Below are positions 22,898 to 34,570 of a stretch of 64,000 bases of DNA, piece by piece. Every line of letters begins with the position of its first letter. The stretch's first letter is position 1. The DNA is from Cruorifilaria tuberocauda (taxonomy: Eukaryota; Nematoda; Chromadorea; Rhabditida; Onchocercidae). Below the pieces are notes generated by a model that was not told the DNA's origin, searched no databases, and was given only the letters and a program-made list of their open reading frames with translations. Made by a program: the position numbers and the translations under genes. Where the stretch lies: the NCBI GenBank assembly GCA_013365365.1, contig JABVXU010000205.1, forward strand, positions 30,296-94,295, in the 5' to 3' direction.

Positions 22898-25800
22898 ATG
22901 GCCACTTCAATTACTACATTAGTTGAAGAAATGCCATTGGCACATGTGGTTGATAGTAAATTTGTTGATAAAGTTTGTGCTCATTGTATGATTCCAACAT
23001 GGGAGAGGTAACTCTATCTTATTTTAAGTTTTGTTTAAATAATTCGGTTCGAAATTTCTGTTCAAAACAGTATCCTATCTTTCAACTGTTATCATCCTGA
23101 TATATTTTTCTCTACAATCTTAAATGTATAGTCTAAAGTTAAAGCCTGTAACAGGTAAATAGTTTACCTCTGTTTTGATTTTTTTGCTGTTGTAAATCAT
23201 TCTTTAATTTTTCCTATCAATAGCTTTAGGGAGATCTAAAAGCTGAGCTTCTAAGTTTCGAAATGGGATTATTGTAATTAATGAAATTTTCCGTTTTAGA
23301 AACATCGAGGGAAAATTAAATCGTTGTGCTCGCTGTAAGTTCACACATTACTGCAATACGAAGTGTCAGAAGAAGGATTGGCTTATTCATAAGGTTTTTC
23401 ACTAGATTCATTTATTACCGAAAATCAATTTGCTATTTCCAGCACATCATAAAAGTAGCCTAGTTGTATAGTTGGTTTATAGAACCAGTCATTAATATAT
23501 GCGATTAATGTGACATCCTAAAGCACTAAGCAGATTCACCGGGAATTGTAAAACTTGATATGACGAAATTTCCTCCTCGAAACTCAACTATTATGAGAAA
23601 CAAATTCATTATTTTTATCTTTAACTATCAAAAAAAATTTAGGATTTATACATGAGTAGCCATAGTTGTTTAAACGAAAGTTATAATGTAATTCATGAAA
23701 CCTAAAATATCTCTCGAAAAGCTAGCTATAGTTGTTCGATTTCATAATTAATTTTTTCCAGATAGAATGCTCATATCTGTCACGTGTGGCGCCACGTATC
23801 CCTGAATCAATACCCCGATTAATAGGTCGTATAATCACGACATTACAGCACCACGGTGATAAAAATTGTGCTTTCAATGGACGTATTTTTGCTTCCTTAA
23901 AAAGTCGTAAGTTTCATTTTTTTTTCTCAGCTAATTGCCATAATTCTGTTCACTCTTGAATGAAGCACATTTGGGATGTGAAATATGACAAGTATGGTGA
24001 AATTAACAACAGCAGAGTTTTTTTAACAGGTACTGAAGAATTCTTCGTCGTAAGTCATGCAAAGATATAGTGTCTGAAAGAATACTGTAAATGCAATTTG
24101 TTAGTGTAGATAATCTTCTCTTCAGATCTTAAACTTTCTTCAATTAATTTTGGAGCATTGAATCAAGATGTTGCTCAAATATTTGCATTCACTGACAAGC
24201 ATACTAACAACACTTAATATCGTTAAAGATGTTGCTGATATCGAGAAAAATGAGAAAAAGAGGAATGGATTCATATCCATTGCACATGTTATCAAAGATT
24301 ACCTTCCTTTAGGCGAAATGCCATCCACCAGTGAAATATTCGACATTTTCTGTAAGGTAAACTTTTCAGTTTATTTTATTTAATTTTTTTTGGCATCGAG
24401 AAAATTTAGCTATTCTATTTAACTAATTATGGAAATGTTAGCAGTTAAGTCAATAAAGATATGGTCAAATTTAGCTTCTGTTTCACCTATCATTTGTACA
24501 TGATTTGAAAAGTATATTCAAAAAATATAACAATTTCAATGAAGTATATTAGTGACACGAATACTAAAAGCGATCTAATTTATATAAAGAGGTTGATGTC
24601 ATTTTAGTATTTCATGAAATGAGTCTCTTTTTTTGTTTTCCATTATAATACTACTTATCAATACGAGATGCTTAAGTGAAGGAATCAATACGAGATGCTT
24701 AAGTGAAGGATTCTATAATGCAATAATTCATTCTATAACTATTATCATCATCCTTACTTCTTCTTAAACTATCTTATTAACTGATAATAGTAAAGTTATT
24801 ACAGGTTTTGATCAATGCATTGGTAATTACAGATTCTTGTTTGAATAGAATTGGTCTTGCAGTTTATCTAGGGTTAGTTATTTCTTTTTTAATATATCTG
24901 AAGACGAAGCCTTTAATACTAAAAATGTTGTATTTTTACCTCATATAGCTCTAAGTGATTTAGTTCAAACTGCCTAGTTCATCTTTTTTTTCCTTTCCAT
25001 ATATTGATTTGTCGATAAATGAAGACATTATTTCTTTTTCAGATCACATTATAATCTTGCTTTATTGCTTTGCTAAGTTTCTCACTTATTGAAATGAATT
25101 ATTTTATTAATAAAAAAACAATACATTTTAGAAATCCTTATCATATCATATCAGTTGAGGTACTGTTCCCAGTCTGAAATAATATTATCATCCCCATTTT
25201 ATTATATTTTGCAATTCTCACTTTTTCAGAGTTGAGCATACTGTCATTTCACATTCTTTTTCTTTCCAGACTATCAGCTTTGGATCACAGCTGTAAACCA
25301 GATGCATTTATCATTTTCAGTGGCACGAAAGCAATCTTAAGATCCTTGAATAAAAATATAACGGAATATAGCGATAACGTTTGTTGCAATCTTCTAAAAC
25401 ATCTCTTTAATATAACAGTGTATAAAAAATTCATGTACATGAGTGCAAACAATTCTTGACCGCTCATATTTTAGACCTGAAAAAAATCTTTAAGGAAGCT
25501 CATGTTTCCCGAGATCGGGTTTTGTTTGGACTTCGAACTTTGTGATCTACTTTGATTGAGTCATCAGTTGCACATTAAGGGATAAATTACAGCTCCGCAT
25601 TCCGTACTGTGACTTGTTGGATCTTAAGTCTACACGATGTGAAACGCTGCAAAATCAGCACAATTTTGTGTGCAATTGTGAAATTTGTCAAGATTTTGAG
25701 ATAGTAAGCTCTTTGCTTATTTATAGTATATAATAAAAAAGAATATTTATTTATTAACGAACGTTATTTGTTATATGGTTGTTTTTCAATTTTTGTTGAT

Positions 25801-26740
25801 TCATTTATGATTTAAGCGCACTTCAGGATCGACAAAAATGTTCTTTACGATGTGGCAAATGTAAGGATGGTTTTTGTCCATATAGTCCTGATGGTGATTA
25901 TGTAGAAAAACGATGTAAAGTTTGTAACGAAATATCAGTTTTTAACATTGATCATTTGCAAAAATTATACCAACAGCTGACAGCCCATGGTAGGTTTTTG
26001 TGAAAAAAATGTGATAAAACTAGACATGGCATTTCTTTTTTCATTTTAATGTTGGATTCAAATCTACTTCTGATCAGTGAAAATATTAAAGTTTATTTTT
26101 TTATGTTTTAAGGATCAACGGAAAAAAAGCTAAATGAGCTAATAGATTCATATCACGAATTTGAAACAGTTTTTTCGCCGTATAACGTTCTTCTTTGTAA
26201 ATTTGCCGAAAGTATTATGATCTCAGCGATTAATAGTGGAAAATACGATGAAGCAGTCGAGTATGCCGAGAAAACTCTCCTTTGCTACAGGTTTTTTGGG
26301 ATTTTAAGGAATTAAATGGCCATATTTCTTAATTTACTAGGTTTAATAATAATTGAAGAAAAATGGAATCCCATTTTCACTTTTTGAGTATTTTTTCTCT
26401 TCTAAATTTCATCTATTTATTGATGAATTTTGTATTTCAGGACATATTATCCAAAAGGTCATCCTTCGCCTTCAGTACGCATGTTTGAATATGCAAAATT
26501 ATTGATGCTGCAGAACAATCAAGAATCCCTTCCTGTGTTGCAAAAGGTTTGATGCTGTTAGTTCAGGAAGCACTATATATGATGCTTAACTGTTTCCTAA
26601 TCCTTAATTTTGTGAATTTACAAGGTTTCCAGGCTTTTAAAATGATATGCGAAAGTTATGGCTCCGATAGTGGTTTTGCACTTAATACCGCCAGATTGCT
26701 AAATGACTTGGAAAAAAGTGCTGCTGCTGCTTCGGTGTAA
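22898..26740 (+). CDS. SMYD-family MYND/SET lysine methyltransferase
   Basis: Exons: 22898-23007, 23300-23393, 23762-23906, 24126-24356, 24805-24872, 25270-25378, 25593-25703, 25827-25989, 26113-26290, 26441-26546 and 26633-26740. All phases agree except in exon 4. Domains in order: N-terminal SET strand (TLVEEMPLAHV); MYND zinc finger with CAHC, CARC, YCNTKC and HKIEC; SET core with VLINALVIT and SALDHSCKPDA (NHSC in most relatives); IPYCDLLD with the catalytic-type tyrosine; post-SET FVCNCEIC; and a helical TPR-like C-terminus. SMYD enzymes methylate lysines of histones and other proteins using S-adenosylmethionine. Exon 4 (24126-24356) has one base too many: the frame entered after KSH stops at a TAA near 24212, while the frame needed for IFDIFCK is open only from about 24163. 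The SET start with its glycine-rich SAM loop is not visible upstream. The gene may be damaged, mis-assembled or use an unseen splice. Confidence 0.88.
24658..24711. repeat. 27-nt tandem duplication in a SMYD intron
   Basis: TCAATACGAGATGCTTAAGT plus seven bases occurs twice in direct succession. It is intronic and nearly identical between copies. Confidence 0.9.
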
Positions 26741-27123
26741 TGATTTGACCTGTGATTGTGGATGAATTTCACTTCTTTTATTTTCTTAATTAATTGTTTT
26801 TAACTAGTGAACTCTTTATAAATTGTGCGTGATATATTTTTTCTTTTTTACTAAAGTTTTCTATTTAATTCAGATAGCTGTAAATTGGTCAACTTATGAT
26901 CTTTTCTAACTTATTTCCGGGAAGTTGTGAGTTCTGCGAAATATCAGCCAATTGATGGAACATGAAAAATAGAAATTTCTTATACAAAATAGGATAACAC
27001 TTCTGGAATTTTTATATTTGAAATTTTTAACTAAGAAAATTTCCATTTATTGCTTATTTTTTAAATGAGTATATTTCTGTTTAAATCATCAAAATTGGTA
27101 ATGAAAGTTTCTGTTGTATTCAG

Positions 27124-27294
27124 TTGAATAAACAGGAAAAGAAGGATGTTTCTGTAGAAGAAATGAATTGTTGCAAGCAGCCTACTTCGGTTAAGGGTAT
27201 TTATGTGACAGGAATATGCTTGATGGATAGAGCAAACATCTTCAGCACGAGACGATCATTTCAAACGCTGTTTGCATTATGCAAGTCTTGCTGA
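27124..27294 (+). CDS. Possible alternative C-terminal exon of the SMYD gene
   Basis: After the acceptor TTGTATTCAG an open frame of 56 codons runs to TGA, starting LNKQEKKDVSVEEMNCCKQP and ending LFALCKSC. The last standard SMYD exon ends TCG GTG TAA, and its GTGTAA could act as a donor in phase 0, which is exactly the phase of this exon. Using it would replace the last valine by a Cys-rich tail (two CC/CxxC-like pairs). The stretch is clearly less AT-rich than its surroundings. It could instead be the last exon of another gene, but no other upstream partner is visible. Confidence 0.4.
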   Translation: MNKQEKKDVSVEEMNCCKQPTSVKGIYVTGICLMDRANIFSTRRSFQTLFALCKSC

Positions 27295-28262
27295 GTAAAC
27301 TACAATTTGGATCATATAATTAAAATTTCAGTTATAAAATTATTGGATTTATAAAACCGTTTAAGTTGAATTATAAAACAGATTTGATTTTATTCAATTT
27401 TAATTCAAGTGTTTTTGAAGTTAAAGGAAATAAATATCCGTAATTTCAAAAAAATGTACAGAAGGAAGCAAAATAGAAACATAGTGATTTGAAGTTAATG
27501 TGATCAAAATATTTTAAAATTTATACTTATATATTCTTCCTTCTGTCACTTTCATTCATTTTTTATAAAATTGAAAGTTAAAGGGCGGATCGATATAAAA
27601 CGATGCCTAAAATTGTATAACTTGAAGATTAACTTTCTTTTGTCAGTTTTATCAAATGAAGTTATGGGTAATATTTTTCTTGGAAGAGTACTAAATTAAG
27701 AGAGGAAGTGAAATTTGAAAAGATACAATTCATAAAAGGTAGCAATCTCGCAGAGATCAAATGAATAGGAGAGAAGTGAGGGATGAAAGGTATGTTTACA
27801 AAAATTCTAGATTGTGAAAATAATGCGGTTTATATTTACCCACTCGCACATACAATTCAAACAGTTCAATTTACAAAACTTTTCCTTTACTAATTAGTCA
27901 TATCAATGTTGCTGTTGTAAATAATTATTATAACTATATTCCTACTAATAATTCATTTTAATACATGAATATTCGTCATCTTACTGTTGATAACTCATTC
28001 GTGATGAAATATAATATATTATTGTTAATTTTATATCAACAAGAATTAATTATTGATATCATAATAAACATGCAAACAGTTATTTTAATGATTAAATTCT
28101 TATTCATTTTTTAATTTTTGTGTGAGATATTATACGTGTTGATTTGGATTTTGTAAGTTATTACAATTAATATGCTATCCAAAAGTTACCTTACTTTCTC
28201 TGTTGGTTAATTTTTCGTTTCAAAACCAAATCTTCTAAAATTTGAAAAGGAACATATGAGAA

Positions 28263-28304
28263 AAGTGCATTTGCACTTCAAGTGACTCCATCCCACGTGG
28301 GATG
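28263..28304. promoter_or_regulatory. Two adjacent perfect palindromes, one with a CACGTG E-box
   Basis: AAGTGCATTTGCACTT (28263-28278) is a perfect dyad with a 2-nt centre. Ten bases later CATCCCACGTGGGATG (28289-28304) is a perfect 16-bp palindrome centred on CACGTG, the core bound by Myc/HLH-type bHLH factors. Two such dyads within 42 bases of AT-rich DNA suggest a protein-binding element. No gene start is near, so a distal element is possible. Function is inference. Confidence 0.4.
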
Positions 28305-29289
28305 ATTTAAAAATAATGGGACCAATTTGAATTTTCAAAAGTTTATTATTTTTAGTATTTTAAATGTGCGTTTTATAGCAAAACACTGAGATTTTCATAA
28401 ACAAAAGACTATATTATTATAGTTTGGATAAAGAGTGAAAGTTAAGAAATAACTAAGTTAAATTACTTACCGTAAATGTACTGTAAAAATACTGCATTGA
28501 AGGGCAATATTACTTTAGCTTATTAATTGGTTCTTTTTTACTTTGAAAATTTAATTGAAAATGTATCACCAAATTTTATTTGATAAATAAAAAATTGTTC
28601 AACTTTGTAAATTTCTTCTGATGATCTGAAAAAGGAAGTTTTGAAAAATGAAAGCTATTTCATTTCGATGCTTCCGGAAGTTTCTTCCTTTCATGATCTA
28701 TTCGATTTATTATTTTAATAGAAATCGATCAGAAGCAACAGATCAGTAATTGCAAATGACAGGTCTTTTCGAATATCATTTTGCAATGGCTAATTATTTA
28801 TTATTTTCCTATATCTATTATAGCCAAATTGTTTTTTTTCAATTAAAACTTTCTTACATTATACATATAATGATAACCGAAATTGCATTTTATTCAGTAT
28901 GATCACACTTAAACAATAATACCAAGTTGATATCATTTATAGCTAATCTAAATTGCCTACGGGAAGTTCGAAAATTGTTTGATTTGGTAATTGATAAATG
29001 ATTTGATAATCGATTGATAACGTAGTTAATCAGTCACTTACTGAGAACCTGTTGAACCGTATTGTCAATTTAATGTATTAAAATAATAAAATCCTTATAG
29101 TTAAAAGTATGAAATATATACATGTTCATTCGTTTTAATAATTAATTAATACTTCTAGAAGATGACAGATTAATAGTTTCGAAAGATAACTGAGTAATTT
29201 TTGATTTAATATTTTTAATCTGCAGCACAAAAATATTTAATAACAATCATTTACTAATAAATATCCCTAGGTAAGTACAATGTATAATA

Positions 29290-29365
29290 TATCAGCCCAG
29301 CAGTAACCAAAGTACTTCTATGAATCAAACGACTCACCGGAGTTGGGGCCGACATAGCCTTAGGA
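29290..29365 (-). pseudogene. nad5: Nuclear insertion of mitochondrial nad5 fragment (NUMT)
   Basis: The minus strand reads PKAMSAPTPVSRLIHRSTLV followed by TAGLI under the standard code. This is the conserved quinone-channel segment of NADH dehydrogenase subunit 5 (known consensus KAMSAPTPVSSLVHSSTLVT). The AGA in the HRS position would be serine in the invertebrate mitochondrial code, giving the expected HSS. Only about 25 codons are recognisable and both ends decay into AT-rich DNA. The patch is much more GC-rich than its surroundings. It is a decayed nuclear copy without function. Origin from a bacterial complex I gene is less likely because of the codon evidence. Confidence 0.75.
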
Positions 29366-29973
29366 ATAATTCCCAAAAAAGTACTTAATCCACTTTCAAC
29401 TTTTCAACTTATCAGGCTTAAAACTAATGATTTAAAAGTTAACTCTGCACCTATTTTAATTTATATTTTACATGTGGAATAAATCAATTCAAATAATTGT
29501 TAATCAATTTTCTATTTTCTTTGTTTTTGTTTCAAATGATCTGTGATCAGCGTAAATGAAGCAAATATGGGTTAAAGATCAATGTAAAACAATTACGAGA
29601 AAATATTTATCAATTAGCTTATCGGAAAAATAATCATTACTGTGTACTTTGAAAAATTAGCTATATTTGAATAACGATATATGGAAGTTTCGAACAAGGT
29701 TCAATTAAGTTTGTAAAGAGAAACCTAACGAAGAAATGGAATTTAATTAGGATTACAGTTACTTTATCAGTGAGGAAAACATTGAAACAATTGGATGTTT
29801 AGTTTTTAATTATTAATTTAACCACCACATTACTTTATCGTTACTTTATCGAATATCTTTACCAATTACAATAATAGCTTACTTCAATTAAATTACCAAA
29901 GAGTATTGCTTGTATTAAAATAATAATCATTAGTAGTAATAGATATTACCGGTATTAGTTAATATTATTCTTT

Positions 29974-30345
29974 ACATTATTATTATTATTATTATTAATT
30001 ATTACTATTGGTTGAATTCCTTATTTCGTACATCACGAAAATTTCGATTTTTTTTTAGTTTTAAGTGGAAGCTTTTTCCCTTTGTTGACGTTTGATAACA
30101 ACCAATAGAAAAGCAAAAATTTATTCTAAGCTGAGCAAATATCGCAGATAATTATTTTTTCTACCATTTATTATAATCGCTATTTTATGATTATCGTTAT
30201 TTATATTAATCGCTCGTGGTTGTTATTATATTATTATGATATTTGCTACTACAAATTACTTAGTTATTCGCTTGTTTAGTATTTATTATTGTCATCCATT
30301 ATTACTACTATTATTATCGTTTTTATTAATTATATTTTGTTGTTA
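29974..30345. repeat. (ATT)n microsatellite and TTA-rich low-complexity DNA
   Basis: A clean run of ATT units at about 29974-29999 is followed, mainly at 30170-30345, by irregular ATT/GTT/CTT trinucleotide-like sequence. Confidence 0.8.
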
Positions 30346-32654
30346 TCCAAATTTCCAATTTACATTTCTTTTGTTTCACAAAATTATTCGGGTATAACTG
30401 AAGTTATATCTATAGTCCATAATCCGTAAACTTTTATGGAACTATAAGATAGCACGAATTAAATATATGATTGTTTGGATTGTCGACCGCCTATATCTCT
30501 TCTTGAAATATCAACTAATCGATGATTAAAAGAGGAAAATAAATTTTTATTTGAACCGAAATCTTTCGTTTTCCTAATTTAAGCTCAGGCAAAAAGCATA
30601 AAACAAAGAAATAAATTTCCTGAAATAATCAAAAACTAATCACAATAATCACAACGGCATTTAAAGTTTCAGCAAAACGAGAAGTTATTATTTGTTAAAT
30701 AGAGATTGTACAATCCTAAGCTAAATTAAGTTTTCCATGCCTTCAAACTATTTATTTATCGTAATTAATTATTATCACTGTATCCTCCCTTCGATCTTTG
30801 CAATTACCGGAAATCATTGTTATCAGTGTTTTGTCACCAAAATTATAAATTTGTTGTTAATTATTAATGTATGTTTATTCTTATCTTTTTGTTTTTATCA
30901 GCCTTGCAATCTTCAGAAAAAACACAACAAAAATGTTGACTTAAAAATTTTTATATTAAAATACAGACATCAGATATTCCTTTCCAGTTTTCTAGTAATC
31001 AGTAATTACTCATGATATGACTTTATCACTCAATCATTTCAGCTGTTAGCTGATCAATCCTTCTAATGACTAATTAGTTTATCAGTTATGACACGCTAAT
31101 CATTTGTGCGCAAATTTCCATTTTTGTTGTATTATTCATCGATCTGTCTCGTCGTCATTTCAGGATGCCTTAAACTTTTACTTTCAATCTAATCTTAAAT
31201 GAGTTAGCAAAATTTTCTTCCAAGTTATCATTGAATAATTTGCGAATTCGAGCAGCTTTTCTTCCATTAAATTAAATTGCATAAGCTCGATATTTTAATT
31301 CTATTCTATTTTATTTTTTAACAATTATTTTATCATTTAGAAAAATTTAATTTCAAAGTTTTTGCAGCAGCTGTTCCATTACTTTGTTTAAATTTCTATT
31401 CATTTTATCAAAGTAGTGATAAATTCATTATCGATTATCATGGAATAGTGATTACTATTTGCTAAGAAATGATTGATCTTAACTAATTCATAAATTTCCA
31501 ATCATATAAGGAATTAATTATTAATAATTTAAAAGCGTATATTTATTTCATACACAAAGAAGAAGAAAAAATCTTGAAGTTCAGAATTTTTAGCAATTTC
31601 TTTCATCTCATAGGTTGTAAATTTTAAAATTAGCTTAAATTATTTATACAAATTGTTGAAGAACGATGATTTAACAGTTTGGCTTATTTTTAGCTATAGA
31701 AAAATCAAAAATAGCAAAGCCGCTATTTGTTTACACCATTTTAGTTGTAATTATTTAATCGATTTCATTAGGTGCTTATTAATTTAGGCTTTCAGTAATT
31801 AAGACTAATTAGCTGTCAGTAGTTCAAGCTGAATTCTATTCTGCATAATCGTTTGATAGGATATGACTTACGATGCTTAAGAGAACTTGCAGCATATATA
31901 TAATACAGAAGAGGCCATTTTAAATTAATTACCATGGTTACAATTTAATAATTTTTAAAAAAATTGAAAGAAAGAAATTTTTATAAAAATGGCGAAAATT
32001 TGGGAGAAGAATCGTTATTTGTAGGCTTTGATAAATTATTAAGTTCCTTAAATTCTATTCTAAGTAATCTCAGAGAAATAACTTACTGTATATGTACTTC
32101 TTCAACAATTACTTGTTAGAAATGATTTTTCAACATTTTTAACTAAATTGAGAAGGACGAAGAAGAAGAATAGCAAATTACTTTGCACATTTCCTAATCA
32201 AAGTACTTAATATTTCAATTGAAACTGAAAAAATTAAAATAATTTCACGTTTCTCTGTATAATTCATTTTTGATTTTACTGTTTTCTTCTTTCTAATTTT
32301 CTTCCTTTTGAATTAAAGTATGAAAATTTTTTGTGAATAATAGTAAGTATAACCAATATTCGCTATCAAATATTCGATTTAAATTAATTTTTTAATAAAA
32401 TATTGGAAAAAATGAAATTTAAAGTAGAAATTACTAATTAATAATAAACTGGTTACGAAAAATTTTCTAGGTAATATGTATAAATATGTTCAAGAATTTA
32501 TTATGTCTCTATCAAAATTCATTATATCATTATCAAGACTTTATTAAGATCCTTACCAAGACTGTTATCAGAACACGTAGGACATAGTCGGCGTAATAAA
32601 CTTCAAATTATTTCAAAAAAAAAGTTTATTCCAATCAAACAAATTGATCACTGA

Positions 32655-32663
32655 TATTTGCAG
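32655..32663 (+). promoter_or_regulatory. Probable spliced-leader acceptor of the mannosidase gene
   Basis: ATATTTGCAG ends at 32663, three bases before ATG 32667, with no upstream exon apparent. Confidence 0.5.
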
Positions 32664-32666
32664 GCT

Positions 32667-34507
32667 ATGATAAGAATCAGTCCATTTCTATCAGTTCGTA
32701 ACAAACGTTATATTTTCATGTTTGGACTTTGTGTATTTTTCTTATTTTTGGTAAGACTTATCACCAACCAATTTTTGCTAATTAATTAATTTTGTCTTTA
32801 ACTTACAATTAAAAAATGATTTTAATACTAAGCTTAACTGTTTTGATTTTATATAAAAGTGATTTGAGAAGGATTCATTTTGCCCTCTTACTAATCTTGA
32901 CTTTTCAGTGAAATTTCTGAAGACATAAGAGTTTTTCAACTGCGATAAAAATTTTGATTAATTTGATCTAAATATTTTAGATCAAATACCGGATCATTCC
33001 GCATCCAAAATCATCCGTTTTCAAGCCTTTGAAATCAGATAATGGTATGATATTTCAGTGCTCTCAAGCATATCCAGTGGAAACGAAGACTGAATTTAAT
33101 GTAAGAATGTAAATGAATTTCGTAATTAAATTTTTGTAAATTAAAATGAATATTTCAATGTATTTGTTTGAATTTTTCAAATTACTATAAATTATTCGCT
33201 TAATTTATTTGCTAAATTATTGTACATTAGTTTAATTTTAAATATGGAAACTATCAAGAAGTATTTGATTTCCATTTCATTCGTAATTCCTTGATTGTGA
33301 ATTTAAAACTATTCAAAAGCTACTTAGGTAAAACCAAAATAGACCCTATTGCTTTCAATTTATAAGTTACTTAAACTCCTCTTATTTATATAACTGAAAT
33401 CATAAGTTCATGGATAGTTTCCTGAATTTGGATATATTTGAAACTTTACCTTAGTTTATAATAATAATAATAATAACAATAATAATAGTAATAATAATAA
33501 TAATAATTCTTGTTTTTTTCTGGAAAATAATATTTTTTCTTTTTTTAATCACCGGAAATTAATTGTGGATTTTGTAATTTCATTTATCACTTCTTTCATT
33601 CTTTTAAATCAACCACTTTTAATTCTTCTTTTATTAGGTAAATACTTACTTGTGGACTTACTTCACTTTCCATTATTCGATATTTTTAGACTTTTGATAT
33701 GTTTAAAGAAATCGTTGGTAAACAAATATCACAACACTATTATAAAGTGAGGAAAAAAAGTAATCGAGACTTAACGGAAGTATACGTTCTGCCGTTTAGT
33801 CACCTTGACCCAGGTAAATTTCTTTTTCTACGTTAACCGTCATCTTGCACATATCACTCGTCATTTATACTTACGGAAAGTAACACGTCTGCTCTGCTCG
33901 TAACCGAACGCAATAAGATTAGTAAGGCGAAATACGGGAAATGCATTTATTAAAAGAAAATGTTAGAAATAAATCTGAAACGTGAAAATGTTTCATCCAA
34001 TTTCATATGCCTCAAAAATAAATAATCACCTGATTTTTGATTATTATCCACTGATATGATAAGTTGCTAGCGATTCAAATCACATTCTAATGGGCACAAA
34101 TGATTAATAAATCAATTATCATTATCATTTGTGTCTTCTGATTCTTAGGAAAAAATATGGAAATTTCCATATTGCCATTAATTATTTTTTTGTAGAAAAA
34201 TAGATACACAAAGGTCTCTAATCAGCAAAAAAGAATTTTATCAATTGAAATTCCTCTTTTCAATTTTTAAGTATCTACTAGGGAGTTTGCAAGTTTTAAT
34301 GAGACAAACAATCCTTTTGCAAATGAATTTTAGGTTGGCTAAAGTCACTGAATGATTATTCGAATGATACGAATGCAATATTAGATAATATGATTATCTT
34401 TATGCGAAATCATCCACGGATGCGTTTCATGTGGTGCGAAATTGTCTTCTTGGAACGATGGTGGAGAGTGCAAAATGAAAGTATCAAAAGTTTAACACGA
34501 AAGTAAA

Positions 34508-34570
<63 letters not shown>

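Larger units (their letters stand above)
27295..32654. other. Gene-poor region between SMYD and mannosidase genes
   Basis: No nuclear gene recognised. It holds a palindrome pair (28263-28304), a mitochondrial nad5 relic (29290-29365) and TTA-rich low-complexity DNA (about 29974-30345), all listed separately. The open frame at 30737-31015 (+) is hydrophobic and low in complexity, with no splice support, and I do not call it a gene. Confidence 0.45.

Noticed and set aside
25285..25467. 60-codon minus-strand frame
   Set aside because: Antisense of the SMYD exon carrying SALDHSC.
30737..31015. 92-codon open frame (+)
   Set aside because: Hydrophobic low-complexity sequence in the gene-poor region, with no splice or start context and no recognisable motif.
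33838..33960. GC-richer patch with an open frame in mannosidase intron 3
   Set aside because: Out of frame with both flanking exons, and the family alignment is complete without it.
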